Assembly: GCA_021811005.1 (NCBI GenBank)
Contig: JAJZPY010000048.1
Location: 1-15,306 of the forward strand
Reading direction: 5' to 3'
DNA length: 15,306 nucleotides
Source of the DNA: Pseudomonadota bacterium
GTDB taxonomy: Bacteria; Pseudomonadota; Gammaproteobacteria; Burkholderiales; Ferrovaceae
Shown here piece by piece: positions 1-6,609 of this stretch (within the stretch, counting starts at the first letter, position 1; the number at the start of each line of letters is the position of its first letter). Below the pieces are notes generated by a model. The model worked only from the letters and a program-made list of their open reading frames with translations, was not told the origin of the DNA and made no database searches. The position numbers and the translations under genes are program-made.

Positions 1-490
1 GACCGGCGTTCTCATTCTCTGCACCCACAAATCCGCCCGCAGCCTGCTTGCTGAAGGCATGCTCAACTTCTGGGCCGAGCGCCTGGGACAAGACGTGCAC
101 GCTTACAGCGCGGGCAGCACGCCCAGCGGCAAGCCCAATCCGCTCGCCCTGGAAGTGCTGGCCGATGCCGGCATCAACACCATCGGGCTGCGCAGCAAAA
201 GCTGGGACGAATTCGCCGCGCCCGGGGCGCCTGCCCTGCGCCTGGTCATCACCGTGTGCGACAACGCCGCGAACGAACCCTGCCCCTATTGGCCCGGCAG
301 TCCGGTGCGCGCGCACTGGAGCTACCCCGACCCTTCGGCCGCCCCCGGCAGCACGGACGACCGCCGCGCCGCCTTCGAACTCACGCGCCAGGCGCTGGGC
401 TATCGCCTGCTGCAGCTCCTGTCCCTGCCGCTCGCCACCTTGTCCGACGCCCAATTGCAGCAGGCCGTGGACGCCATTGCCAGGGGCTGA
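1..490 (+). CDS. arsC: Thioredoxin-type arsenate reductase ArsC (5' end just outside window)
   Basis: Cytoplasmic arsenate reductase of the low-molecular-weight tyrosine-phosphatase fold, making arsenite for export by the next gene. The frame is open from base 2 and reads TGVLILCTHKSARS. The first base is probably the G of a missing ATG, giving about 163 residues, normal for the family. With that start, the P-loop CX5R is C8 to R14. The resolving cysteines are C87 and C95 in CDNAANEPC, followed by PYWPG and AHWSYPDP, as in proteobacterial thioredoxin-coupled ArsC. The P-loop position that is usually Asn is Lys (K11, codon aaa), which is odd. The stop lies 2 nt before acr3, so the two are probably co-transcribed from a promoter outside the window. 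The family call is firm; the redox partner is inferred from the cysteine pattern. Confidence 0.92.
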   Translation, partial: TGVLILCTHKSARSLLAEGMLNFWAERLGQDVHAYSAGSTPSGKPNPLALEVLADAGINTIGLRSKSWDEFAAPGAPALRLVITVCDNAANEPCPYWPGSPVRAHWSYPDPSAAPGSTDDRRAAFELTRQALGYRLLQLLSLPLATLSDAQLQQAVDAIARG

Positions 491-492
491 GC

Positions 493-1512
493 ATGGGGTT
501 TTTCGAACGCAACCTCACGCTCTGGGTTTTGCTGTGCATCGGCGCCGGCATCGGACTGGGCCGGCTCATGCCGGGATTTTTCCAGGCGGTGAGCCATCTG
601 GAGCTGGCCCACGTCAACCTGCCGGTGGGCCTGCTGATCTGGGTCATGATCGTGCCCATGCTGCTGCGGGTGGATTTCGGCGCGCTGCACGACGTGCGCC
701 GCCACGGACGCGGCATTGCCGTCACTCTGTTCGTGAACTGGCTGGTCAAGCCGTTTTCCATGGCCGCCCTGGCCTCGCTTTTCATCCGCCACTGGTTTGC
801 GCCCTACCTGCCGGCCGCGCAGATCGACAGCTACGTGGCCGGGCTGATCCTGCTGGCCGCGGCGCCCTGCACGGCCATGGTGTTTGTGTGGAGCCGCCTG
901 TCCAACGGCGATCCGCTGTTCACCCTGTCGCAAGTGGCGTTGAACGACACCATCATGGCCTTCGCCTTTGCGCCGCTGGTGGGCCTGTTGCTGGGGCTGT
1001 CCGCCATCACGGTGCCCTGGTCCACCCTGGTCGTGTCGGTGGCCCTGTACATCCTGCTGCCGGTGCTGCTCTCCCAGCTCTGGCGGCTGGCCCTGCTGCG
1101 GCGTGGACCGCAGGCGCTGGAAACGGTGCTGAACCGCCTGGGGCCCTGGTCCATCACGGCCCTGCTGGCCACCCTGGTGCTGCTGTTCGCGTTCCAGGGC
1201 GACGTGCTGCTGAACGAACCGCGCGTGATTGCGCTGCTGGCCGTGCCCATCCTGATCCAGGTATTTTTCAATGCGGGACTCGCTTACGGACTCAACCGGC
1301 TGCTGGGCGAAAGCCATGCCGTGGCCTGCCCTTCCGCCCTCATCGGCGCCTCGAATTTCTTCGAACTGGCCGTGGCTGCCGCCATCAGCCTGTACGGGCT
1401 GCATTCGGGAGCGGCTCTCGCCACCGTGGTGGGCGTACTGATTGAAGTGCCGGTGATGCTGGCGGTGGTGCGGCTGGTGCTGGCCACCCGGGCCTGGTAC
1501 GAACGGGCCTAG
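493..1512 (+). CDS. acr3: Arsenite efflux carrier, ACR3 family
   Basis: Inner-membrane arsenite extruder that completes the detoxification begun by ArsC. The 339-residue protein has about ten hydrophobic segments spread over its whole length, as expected for ACR3 (family about 350). The segment LLAAAPCTAMVFVWS carries the conserved thiolate Cys125. GASNFFELAVA (Glu291) and GVLIEVPVM (Glu318) are the late conserved stretches; one of these glutamates is probably the essential acid described in ACR3 transporters, more likely Glu291. The ATG follows the arsC stop by 2 nt, with AGGGG inside the arsC end serving as ribosome binding site. The TAG stop shares the palindrome CTAG with the stop of the convergent GGDEF-EAL gene. 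ArsB of the other family is excluded because it is larger and lacks the APCTAMVFVWS motif. Confidence 0.93.
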   Translation: MGFFERNLTLWVLLCIGAGIGLGRLMPGFFQAVSHLELAHVNLPVGLLIWVMIVPMLLRVDFGALHDVRRHGRGIAVTLFVNWLVKPFSMAALASLFIRHWFAPYLPAAQIDSYVAGLILLAAAPCTAMVFVWSRLSNGDPLFTLSQVALNDTIMAFAFAPLVGLLLGLSAITVPWSTLVVSVALYILLPVLLSQLWRLALLRRGPQALETVLNRLGPWSITALLATLVLLFAFQGDVLLNEPRVIALLAVPILIQVFFNAGLAYGLNRLLGESHAVACPSALIGASNFFELAVAAAISLYGLHSGAALATVVGVLIEVPVMLAVVRLVLATRAWYERA

Positions 1513-4187
1513 GACTCGAATTTCCAGGGGCGCGAGCGCTCTTCCATCCATTCGCGGAACTCGCTCTGGATGGCTTCGGCCAGGATGTTGATTTCCAAGA
1601 TGTGGGCGTTGGCCTCCTGCTGCTTGCCCAGGGCCTTGAGGCGGGTTGCTTCGCGCGCCACTTCGTGCAGCTGGTGGTGCAGGGACTGGATCACCCCGTA
1701 GCGCACGTGCCCTGAATAGCGGTCGGCGCCTTCGCCCCGCAGCCAGTTGCCCAGCACGCAGTTTTTCTCCGCGCTCGCTTCCAGCAAGGGCATGGAAACC
1801 GTGGCTTCCGGATTGGCCAGGGAAGCCCGGGTTTCGCGCACCAGCTGGGCATAACCCAGGGTGGTGATGAGCAGGCCGTAATCTTCCGGACGCCAGTTCT
1901 GGTATTGCCAGCCTTTCCATTCCGCGTCCGCTTCGTAGCCCTGGACCCAGGCCATCATGTCGTCCGCCGCGATCGGCCGCGCCACCGCGTAACCCTGGGC
2001 GCGCCGGCAACCCAGCTGCAGCAGCAGGCAGCCGTGGGCCACGTTCTCCACCCCTTCGGCCACCACTTCCAGCCCCAGCAGGCGCGCCGAAGTGATGACG
2101 CCCGCCACGATGGCGGCATCGCGCGGGTCTTCCAGGATGTTCTGCACGAAGGTGCGGTCGATTTTGACCGTGTCTGCCGGCAGGCCCTGCAGGTAGCTCA
2201 AGGGCGCACGGCCGGTGCCGAAATCGTCCAGCGCCACCGTGATGCCCAGGTCGCGGCAGGCGGACAACTGCTGCCGGGCGCGCGCCATGTCTTCGATCGC
2301 GGTGGTTTCAGTGACTTCGATTTCCAGGAATTCCGCCGGGAACGCGTGCTTGTCCAGGGCCGCCTGCACGTCGCCCAGAAACTCCGGCGCCAGCAGATGC
2401 AGGGCCCCGATGTTGACCGCCACCCGCAGGCGCAACCCTTCGGCATGCCAGCGCCGCACCTGGCCCAGTACCTGATCCAGCACGTAGCGGCCCACGTGGC
2501 GCGACATGGGCAAGGTTTCGATGGCCATCAGGAATTCGCCGGGGGCGAGCACGCCGCGCTCGGGATGACGCCAGCGCAGGAGCGCTTCCACCCCCACGAT
2601 GTCGCCCGTGCTCATGTCCACCTGGGGCTGGTAGAGCAGGTAGAGTTCGTCCTGCTGCAACCCCTGGCCGAGTTCCCGGGTGAGCCGGTGGTAGCGTTCG
2701 AATTCCTGGCTCATGGCCACCGAATACACCGAGAAACGGTCGCGCCCCAGGTTTTTGGCCTTGTACATGGCCAGGTCCGCATGGCGCAGCAGGGTTTCCG
2801 GATCCGATTCGTCCAGCGGATAGAGCGTGAACCCCAGGCTGGCCGAAATGCTCGCCATGAGCCCGCCTTCCAGCGCGAAGGGCTCCCGGAACACGTCCAG
2901 AAACCGTTCACACAGGGCTTCCATGGCGAACAACGATCCCAGTCCGTCCATGAGCAGGCCGAACTCGTCCCCGCCCAGGCGTGCCAGGGTGTCCTGCGGC
3001 CGCAGCACGGTGGACAGGCGCGCCGCCACCTGGGCCAGCAGGGCGTCGCCCGCGCTGTGGCCATAGCGGTCGTTGATGGCCTTGAAGCCGTCCAGGTCCA
3101 GCATCACCACGGCCAGGAACGTGTCGCGGCGGTCGGCGCCGGCCACGCTGTGATTCAGACGGTCCATGAACAGGACACGGTTGGGCAGGCCGGTCAGGGC
3201 ATCGCGCAGGCTCTGGTCGCGCATGCCCAGCACCAGGTCGCCCAGGCTGGAAAACGCTTCGAAGTAGCCCAACCCCACCCGTTCGAAGTAGGTGGGCGAC
3301 GTGGACCCCAGAATGCCCACGCCGGTATAGCCCCACTGCGCATCGCCAAAAGGAAACACGGCAATCTCACGCACGCCCTGGCGTGCGAGCACGGCCACCC
3401 AGTGCAGCGGCGAATCGGGGCCCGCCTGAAACACCACGGGCCGGCGCGTGGCCAGGGACTGCCAGCAGGGGTCGGCGTCGGCGCGCGGAATGACGAGGCC
3501 TTCCCCGTCCGACCCCATGGCGCAGGTCACGCGCAGCGTGTGCTGGGCGGCCTGCAACTTGGCGCTCCAGGCCGTGAGCAGCTGCGTTTGCGGAGACACC
3601 AGGCTCTGGCACATCTGCTGCAGCAGACCGGGCCAGTTGCCGTCGCTGCGGCCTTCCAGCAGCAGCTTGATGAGCACGTGGGTCACCGCGGCCCGGGTCT
3701 GGTCGTCTTCCTGCTGGGCACTGGCATACCCCTGCAGCTGCAGGCACAGGTCGGCGAACAGGGCCTTGGCCACCGTGTCATGCAGGCACCTGCGCTCGAC
3801 GGCAGTGAGCGCGCTGCTGCCGTCGATGCGCCGGGAAAGGTGATCCCAGTACAGGTAATAGGAACCGGTGATCCAGGTGGGGGCAATGCCCAGCCGGTAA
3901 TGGATGCGCCCGATGCGCGCCACTTCCTCCTGGTACGCGTCGCCAAAGCGCGTGCACAGCAGGTGCTCGAAATGGGCGGCCTGCTTGTTCAGCAGCGCCG
4001 CCAGGCGGTCGGGAGGCAACGCGCGAAGGATCGACTCCGTTTCCGGGTGACTCAGGAGGTAATCATAGAAACTGCGGGCGAATCCGGCCGTGTCATCGAG
4101 CAGGAGGTCGCGATGACGGTCCAGACAGTCAAATGCGCTGTCGCCGATATCCAGAAACCGGACGATCGGATCAGAGGCAGATGTCAT
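1509..4187 (-). CDS. Globin-coupled GGDEF-EAL c-di-GMP enzyme with C-terminal CZB-like domain
   Basis: Soluble haem-sensor protein predicted to make and/or break cyclic di-GMP in response to oxygen or another haem ligand. Numbering here is from an upstream in-frame TTG at 4190; the chosen ATG at 4187 (892 residues) removes one. Residues 10-165 are a sensor globin: probable distal Tyr42 in SFYDY and proximal His97 in RIHYRLGI match Y43/H98 of E. coli DosC. Residues 180-325 look GAF-like. The GGDEF domain (325-495) has GGDEF at 406-410 and an intact inhibitory RxxD site at R397-D400. The EAL domain (505-750) keeps E535, N593, E625, D655/D656, K676, E712 and Q732, so both halves look active. Residues 770-885 resemble a CZB zinc domain with C811, H838 and H842 but without the first His. 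The ATG overlaps the receptor stop (TGATG), indicating translational coupling. The direction of net c-di-GMP change cannot be predicted. Confidence 0.9.
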   Translation of the reverse strand: MTSASDPIVRFLDIGDSAFDCLDRHRDLLLDDTAGFARSFYDYLLSHPETESILRALPPDRLAALLNKQAAHFEHLLCTRFGDAYQEEVARIGRIHYRLGIAPTWITGSYYLYWDHLSRRIDGSSALTAVERRCLHDTVAKALFADLCLQLQGYASAQQEDDQTRAAVTHVLIKLLLEGRSDGNWPGLLQQMCQSLVSPQTQLLTAWSAKLQAAQHTLRVTCAMGSDGEGLVIPRADADPCWQSLATRRPVVFQAGPDSPLHWVAVLARQGVREIAVFPFGDAQWGYTGVGILGSTSPTYFERVGLGYFEAFSSLGDLVLGMRDQSLRDALTGLPNRVLFMDRLNHSVAGADRRDTFLAVVMLDLDGFKAINDRYGHSAGDALLAQVAARLSTVLRPQDTLARLGGDEFGLLMDGLGSLFAMEALCERFLDVFREPFALEGGLMASISASLGFTLYPLDESDPETLLRHADLAMYKAKNLGRDRFSVYSVAMSQEFERYHRLTRELGQGLQQDELYLLYQPQVDMSTGDIVGVEALLRWRHPERGVLAPGEFLMAIETLPMSRHVGRYVLDQVLGQVRRWHAEGLRLRVAVNIGALHLLAPEFLGDVQAALDKHAFPAEFLEIEVTETTAIEDMARARQQLSACRDLGITVALDDFGTGRAPLSYLQGLPADTVKIDRTFVQNILEDPRDAAIVAGVITSARLLGLEVVAEGVENVAHGCLLLQLGCRRAQGYAVARPIAADDMMAWVQGYEADAEWKGWQYQNWRPEDYGLLITTLGYAQLVRETRASLANPEATVSMPLLEASAEKNCVLGNWLRGEGADRYSGHVRYGVIQSLHHQLHEVAREATRLKALGKQQEANAHILEINILAEAIQSEFREWMEERSRPWKFES

Positions 4188-5785
4188 CAAGCGAAATGTC
4201 CCACCAGCTCCTTCAATTCTCCCGAAGTGACGGTGAGTTCATCCACCGCCTGTTTAACCTGCTGCACGCTGTGACCGTTTTCTTCGATCAGCGCGGAAAT
4301 CTGTTCCATGTTGCGGGCCACTTCCTGGGTGGCCGAAGACTGTTCGCTGGCGGCGCTCGCGATGTGGTCGGCCGCCTGCGGCGCCGCCGCCGCGGCCTGG
4401 GTGATGCGCTTGAAGCTTTGCTGCGCCTCCCGCAATTCGCGGATGCCTTCATGCACTTCGCGCACCGCGCTTTGCATGGAAGACACGGCACTGCCCGTGG
4501 TGTTCTGGATTTCACCCACGATGTGGGTGATGTCCGCCGTGCTGTTGGTGGTGCGTTCGGCGAGCTTGCGCACTTCGTCCGCCACCACCGCAAAGCCGCG
4601 CCCCTGCTCGCCCGCCCGTGCCGCCTCGATGGCGGCGTTGAGCGCGAGCAGGTTGGTCTGCTCCGCGATTTCCTTGATGACGCGCGTCACCATGCCGATT
4701 TTTTCGATGGACTGGCTCAAGGCGTCGATGGTGGTGCTCGACGTCTGCACCGTCTCCACCACCCGCGACACCGACGTCAGGCTGCGCGACATCTGCAGGT
4801 CGCCTTCCTGCACGATGGCCTGGGCCGCCTTGGCCGATTCGGCCGCGGCGCCGGCGCTGCCGGCCACTTCCGTCACCGACACGCTCACCTCTTCCATGGC
4901 GGTGCTCACCTGGCTCACGCGGTCCTGCTGCTCACCGGAATGGGCCAGCACCTGGGTCACTTCCGTTTCCAGCGTGTCCGAGCGCTTTTGCAGCCCCTCC
5001 GAAGCCACGCTGATTTCGTCCACGATCACCCGCAGGTGCGCCTGGGTGTAGGCAAGCGAAGCCAGGATGCGCGCCGCGATGTCCTTGCCGTACACGTCGA
5101 TGTCGTTGTTGAGGTTGCCCTGCGCCACCTGATCGAAGAATTCCGATGCCTGGGCGAGCGGCCGGCAGATGCTGACCCGTATGAACAGCGTGGAAGCCAC
5201 CCCGGAGAGGGCCGCCAAACCGGTAAAGCCCCAGGCCATGGTTGTCAGGCCGCGCAAGCCGGCTGCCGCCGCGGCCGCCGTGCAGGCCAGCATGAACAGC
5301 GTGAAAAGGGCAAAGCGGCTCTGGAACGGCAGGCGATAGACCACGTCGTAGAAGCGGCCATGGGTGAGCCGGGCCTTGGTTTCGCGCAGCCGGCGGTACA
5401 GGGCTTCGGCTGCTTCCACCTCCTTGCGGGCCGGCTCGCGCCGCACCGACATGTAACCGATGGTCTGGTTGTTTTTGCGCACCGGCACCACGGTGGCGTC
5501 CACCCAGTAATGGTCGCCGTTCTTGCTGCGGTTCTTGACCAGTCCGCGCCAGGGGCGCCCGGCCTTGACCGTGCTCCACAGGTCCTCGAAGGCCGCGGGT
5601 GGCATGTCGGGATGGCGCACCACGTTGTGGTTTTTGCCGTAGAGCTCTTGCTTGGAAAAACCGCTGATTTCGATGAACGCCTCGTTGGCGTACGTGATGA
5701 TGCCCTTGAGATCGGTTTTGGACACCAGGATCTTGCCCCGTGGATACGGATGCTCGACCCCGGACACTGGCATATTGACCTTCAT
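4187..5785 (-). CDS. aer: Aer-like PAS-domain methyl-accepting chemotaxis receptor
   Basis: Membrane-anchored redox/aerotaxis receptor that would signal to CheA/CheW. The 532 residues comprise a PAS domain (about 20-115), a hydrophobic hairpin anchor (about 155-203) without a periplasmic domain, a HAMP-like linker (203-260) and a cytoplasmic signalling hairpin whose tip is AGEQGRGFAVVADEVR at 391-406. The FAD-pocket residues of E. coli Aer appear at the same numbers: N34, R57, H58, D60 (in RHPDMP) and W79. This makes FAD binding very likely. There is no C-terminal NWETF-type tether. The ATG is preceded by AGGGG. The downstream globin-GGDEF-EAL gene overlaps the stop codon. Transcription probably starts at the sigma-28-like promoter at 5934-5960, about 150 nt upstream. 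The closest family is Aer; a different redox ligand cannot be excluded. Confidence 0.9.
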   Translation of the reverse strand: MKVNMPVSGVEHPYPRGKILVSKTDLKGIITYANEAFIEISGFSKQELYGKNHNVVRHPDMPPAAFEDLWSTVKAGRPWRGLVKNRSKNGDHYWVDATVVPVRKNNQTIGYMSVRREPARKEVEAAEALYRRLRETKARLTHGRFYDVVYRLPFQSRFALFTLFMLACTAAAAAAGLRGLTTMAWGFTGLAALSGVASTLFIRVSICRPLAQASEFFDQVAQGNLNNDIDVYGKDIAARILASLAYTQAHLRVIVDEISVASEGLQKRSDTLETEVTQVLAHSGEQQDRVSQVSTAMEEVSVSVTEVAGSAGAAAESAKAAQAIVQEGDLQMSRSLTSVSRVVETVQTSSTTIDALSQSIEKIGMVTRVIKEIAEQTNLLALNAAIEAARAGEQGRGFAVVADEVRKLAERTTNSTADITHIVGEIQNTTGSAVSSMQSAVREVHEGIRELREAQQSFKRITQAAAAAPQAADHIASAASEQSSATQEVARNMEQISALIEENGHSVQQVKQAVDELTVTSGELKELVGHFA

Positions 5786-5998
5786 ACAGCCCCCTGAAGC
5801 AGTTGAGTTATTATGTGGACTCCAACGACGCCGCTTCGTGGGATGCGTCTGCTGTTGTCTTCAACCTCTTGTCCTACCGCCCCGTCCTGCTATATTTTTT
5901 AGTTATTAGCTTATCACCAGAAATTTACCAAAATTAACGGTCACATTTGGTGAAACTTTAATGCTAACTTCACCGATTGATTACCCCGTTGATTCAGA
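5786..5998. other. AT-rich intergenic/leader region upstream of the receptor gene
   Basis: This 213-nt gap is the longest gene-free stretch and, from about 5890 to 5990, the only clearly AT-rich part of the window. It carries the minus-strand sigma-28-like promoter (5934-5960). Inverted repeats seen are GGTGAA/TTCACC (5949-5954 with 5969-5974), ACCAAA/TTTGGT (5927-5932 with 5946-5951), and GACGC/GCGTC (5827-5831 with 5845-5849) in the presumed leader. None is followed by a T-run, so no terminator for the umu/TMEM175 operon is evident. No c-di-GMP riboswitch motif was recognised. A plus-strand open frame here (about 5652-5909) has no coding support. Confidence 0.6.
5934..5960 (-). promoter_or_regulatory. 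Sigma-28 (FliA) type promoter for the aer-like operon
   Basis: On the minus strand the sequence reads TAAAGTTT, 11 nt, ACCGTTAA. The enterobacterial sigma-28 consensus is TAAAGTTT-N11-GCCGATAA, so the -35 element is identical, the spacing is exact and the -10 element matches 6 of 8 bases. It points at the chemoreceptor gene, leaving a leader of about 140 nt. Chemoreceptor genes are classic sigma-28 targets, so match and context agree. The -35 box lies inside the GGTGAA/TTCACC inverted repeat (5949-5974). Confidence 0.8.
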
Positions 5999-6580
5999 TC
6001 AAGATTTTTCGTCCAGAACGCGCGCGATGCGGCGGTCCGGCACCAGCCACAGCAGGGCCACGCCCAGGTAAACCGCCTGCGCCACGCCCTGGTGCAGGAA
6101 AGCGAGCGGGATGGCCAGCGCGTAACAGCCGATCGACACCAGGCCCTTGGCATCCCGCCCGATGGCGCGGGCCAGCAGGGAATGGGGGCCTTCGGCGCGC
6201 ATGATGGCCTGCGCCAGGATCCAGTAGGCGGTGGCGGCCATCAGCAGCACCACGCCATAGAGGGCCGTGGGCAGGGATTGAAAATGGTTCTGCCCCATCC
6301 AGCCGGTGACGAAGGGAAACAGGGAAGGCCAGAACAGCAGGTGCAGGTTGGCCCACAGCACCCCGCCCGTGACCCGGTGCGTGGTGTGCAGCATGTGGTG
6401 ATGGTTGTTCCAGTAGATGCCCACGTACAGGAAACTCAGCACGTAGCTCAGGAAAACGGGCAGCACCGGGCGCAGGGCCTCGAGGTCCACGCCCTGCGGC
6501 ACTTTCATTTCCAGCACCATGATGGTGATGATGATGGCGAGCACGCCGTCGCTGAACGCTTCCAGCCGCGTCTTGTTCAT
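5999..6580 (-). CDS. TMEM175-type (DUF1211) potassium channel family membrane protein
   Basis: Predicted integral membrane cation channel of the bacterial TMEM175 family. The 193-residue protein opens with MNKTRLEAFSDGVLAIIITI; the R..AFSDGV signature of the pore-lining first helix is at residues 5-13. About five further hydrophobic segments follow, giving the six-helix single-repeat form found in bacteria, with an aromatic/His cluster YWNNHHHMLH after helix 2. The start ATG follows a good AGGGAG site. It lies 29 nt after the umuC stop on the same strand, so it may be the third gene of the SOS operon. Bacterial family members conduct potassium; ion and physiological role here are inferred. 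The call rests on the signature and topology. Confidence 0.85.
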   Translation of the reverse strand: MNKTRLEAFSDGVLAIIITIMVLEMKVPQGVDLEALRPVLPVFLSYVLSFLYVGIYWNNHHHMLHTTHRVTGGVLWANLHLLFWPSLFPFVTGWMGQNHFQSLPTALYGVVLLMAATAYWILAQAIMRAEGPHSLLARAIGRDAKGLVSIGCYALAIPLAFLHQGVAQAVYLGVALLWLVPDRRIARVLDEKS

Positions 6581-6590
6581 GGGTCTCCCT

Positions 6591-6603
6591 GCCGCGCAGC
6601 GGC
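6591..6603. other. Short perfect hairpin between umuC and the TMEM175 gene
   Basis: GCCGC-GCA-GCGGC forms a 5-bp GC stem with a 3-nt loop within the 29-nt gap and abuts the AGGGAG ribosome binding site of the downstream gene on the minus strand. There is no following T-run, so it is not a standard terminator. It could tune translation or partial termination between the two genes, or be chance in GC-rich DNA. Confidence 0.35.
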
Positions 6604-6609
6604 CGGGGC

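Noticed and set aside
400..2010. Minus-strand open frame under arsC/acr3 and the GGDEF-EAL end
   Set aside because: It overlaps two confirmed genes in other frames; it is Gln/His/Gly-rich and has no recognisable domain.
1905..4274. Long plus-strand open frame opposite the GGDEF-EAL gene
   Set aside because: It is antisense to a protein with clear globin, GGDEF and EAL motifs. Its composition (many His, Gln, Arg, Gly) is that of a GC-rich shadow frame, and no domain is seen.
4133..5797. Long plus-strand open frame opposite the chemoreceptor gene
   Set aside because: It is antisense to a full Aer-like receptor and has His/Arg-rich low-complexity composition without motifs.
5652..5909. Plus-strand 85-codon frame reaching into the AT-rich gap
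   Set aside because: Most of it is antisense to the receptor gene, with no ribosome binding site or motif.
5786..5933. Riboswitch, in particular c-di-GMP class I, in the receptor leader
   Set aside because: No conserved core motif was found; only a short GACGC/GCGTC stem is visible.
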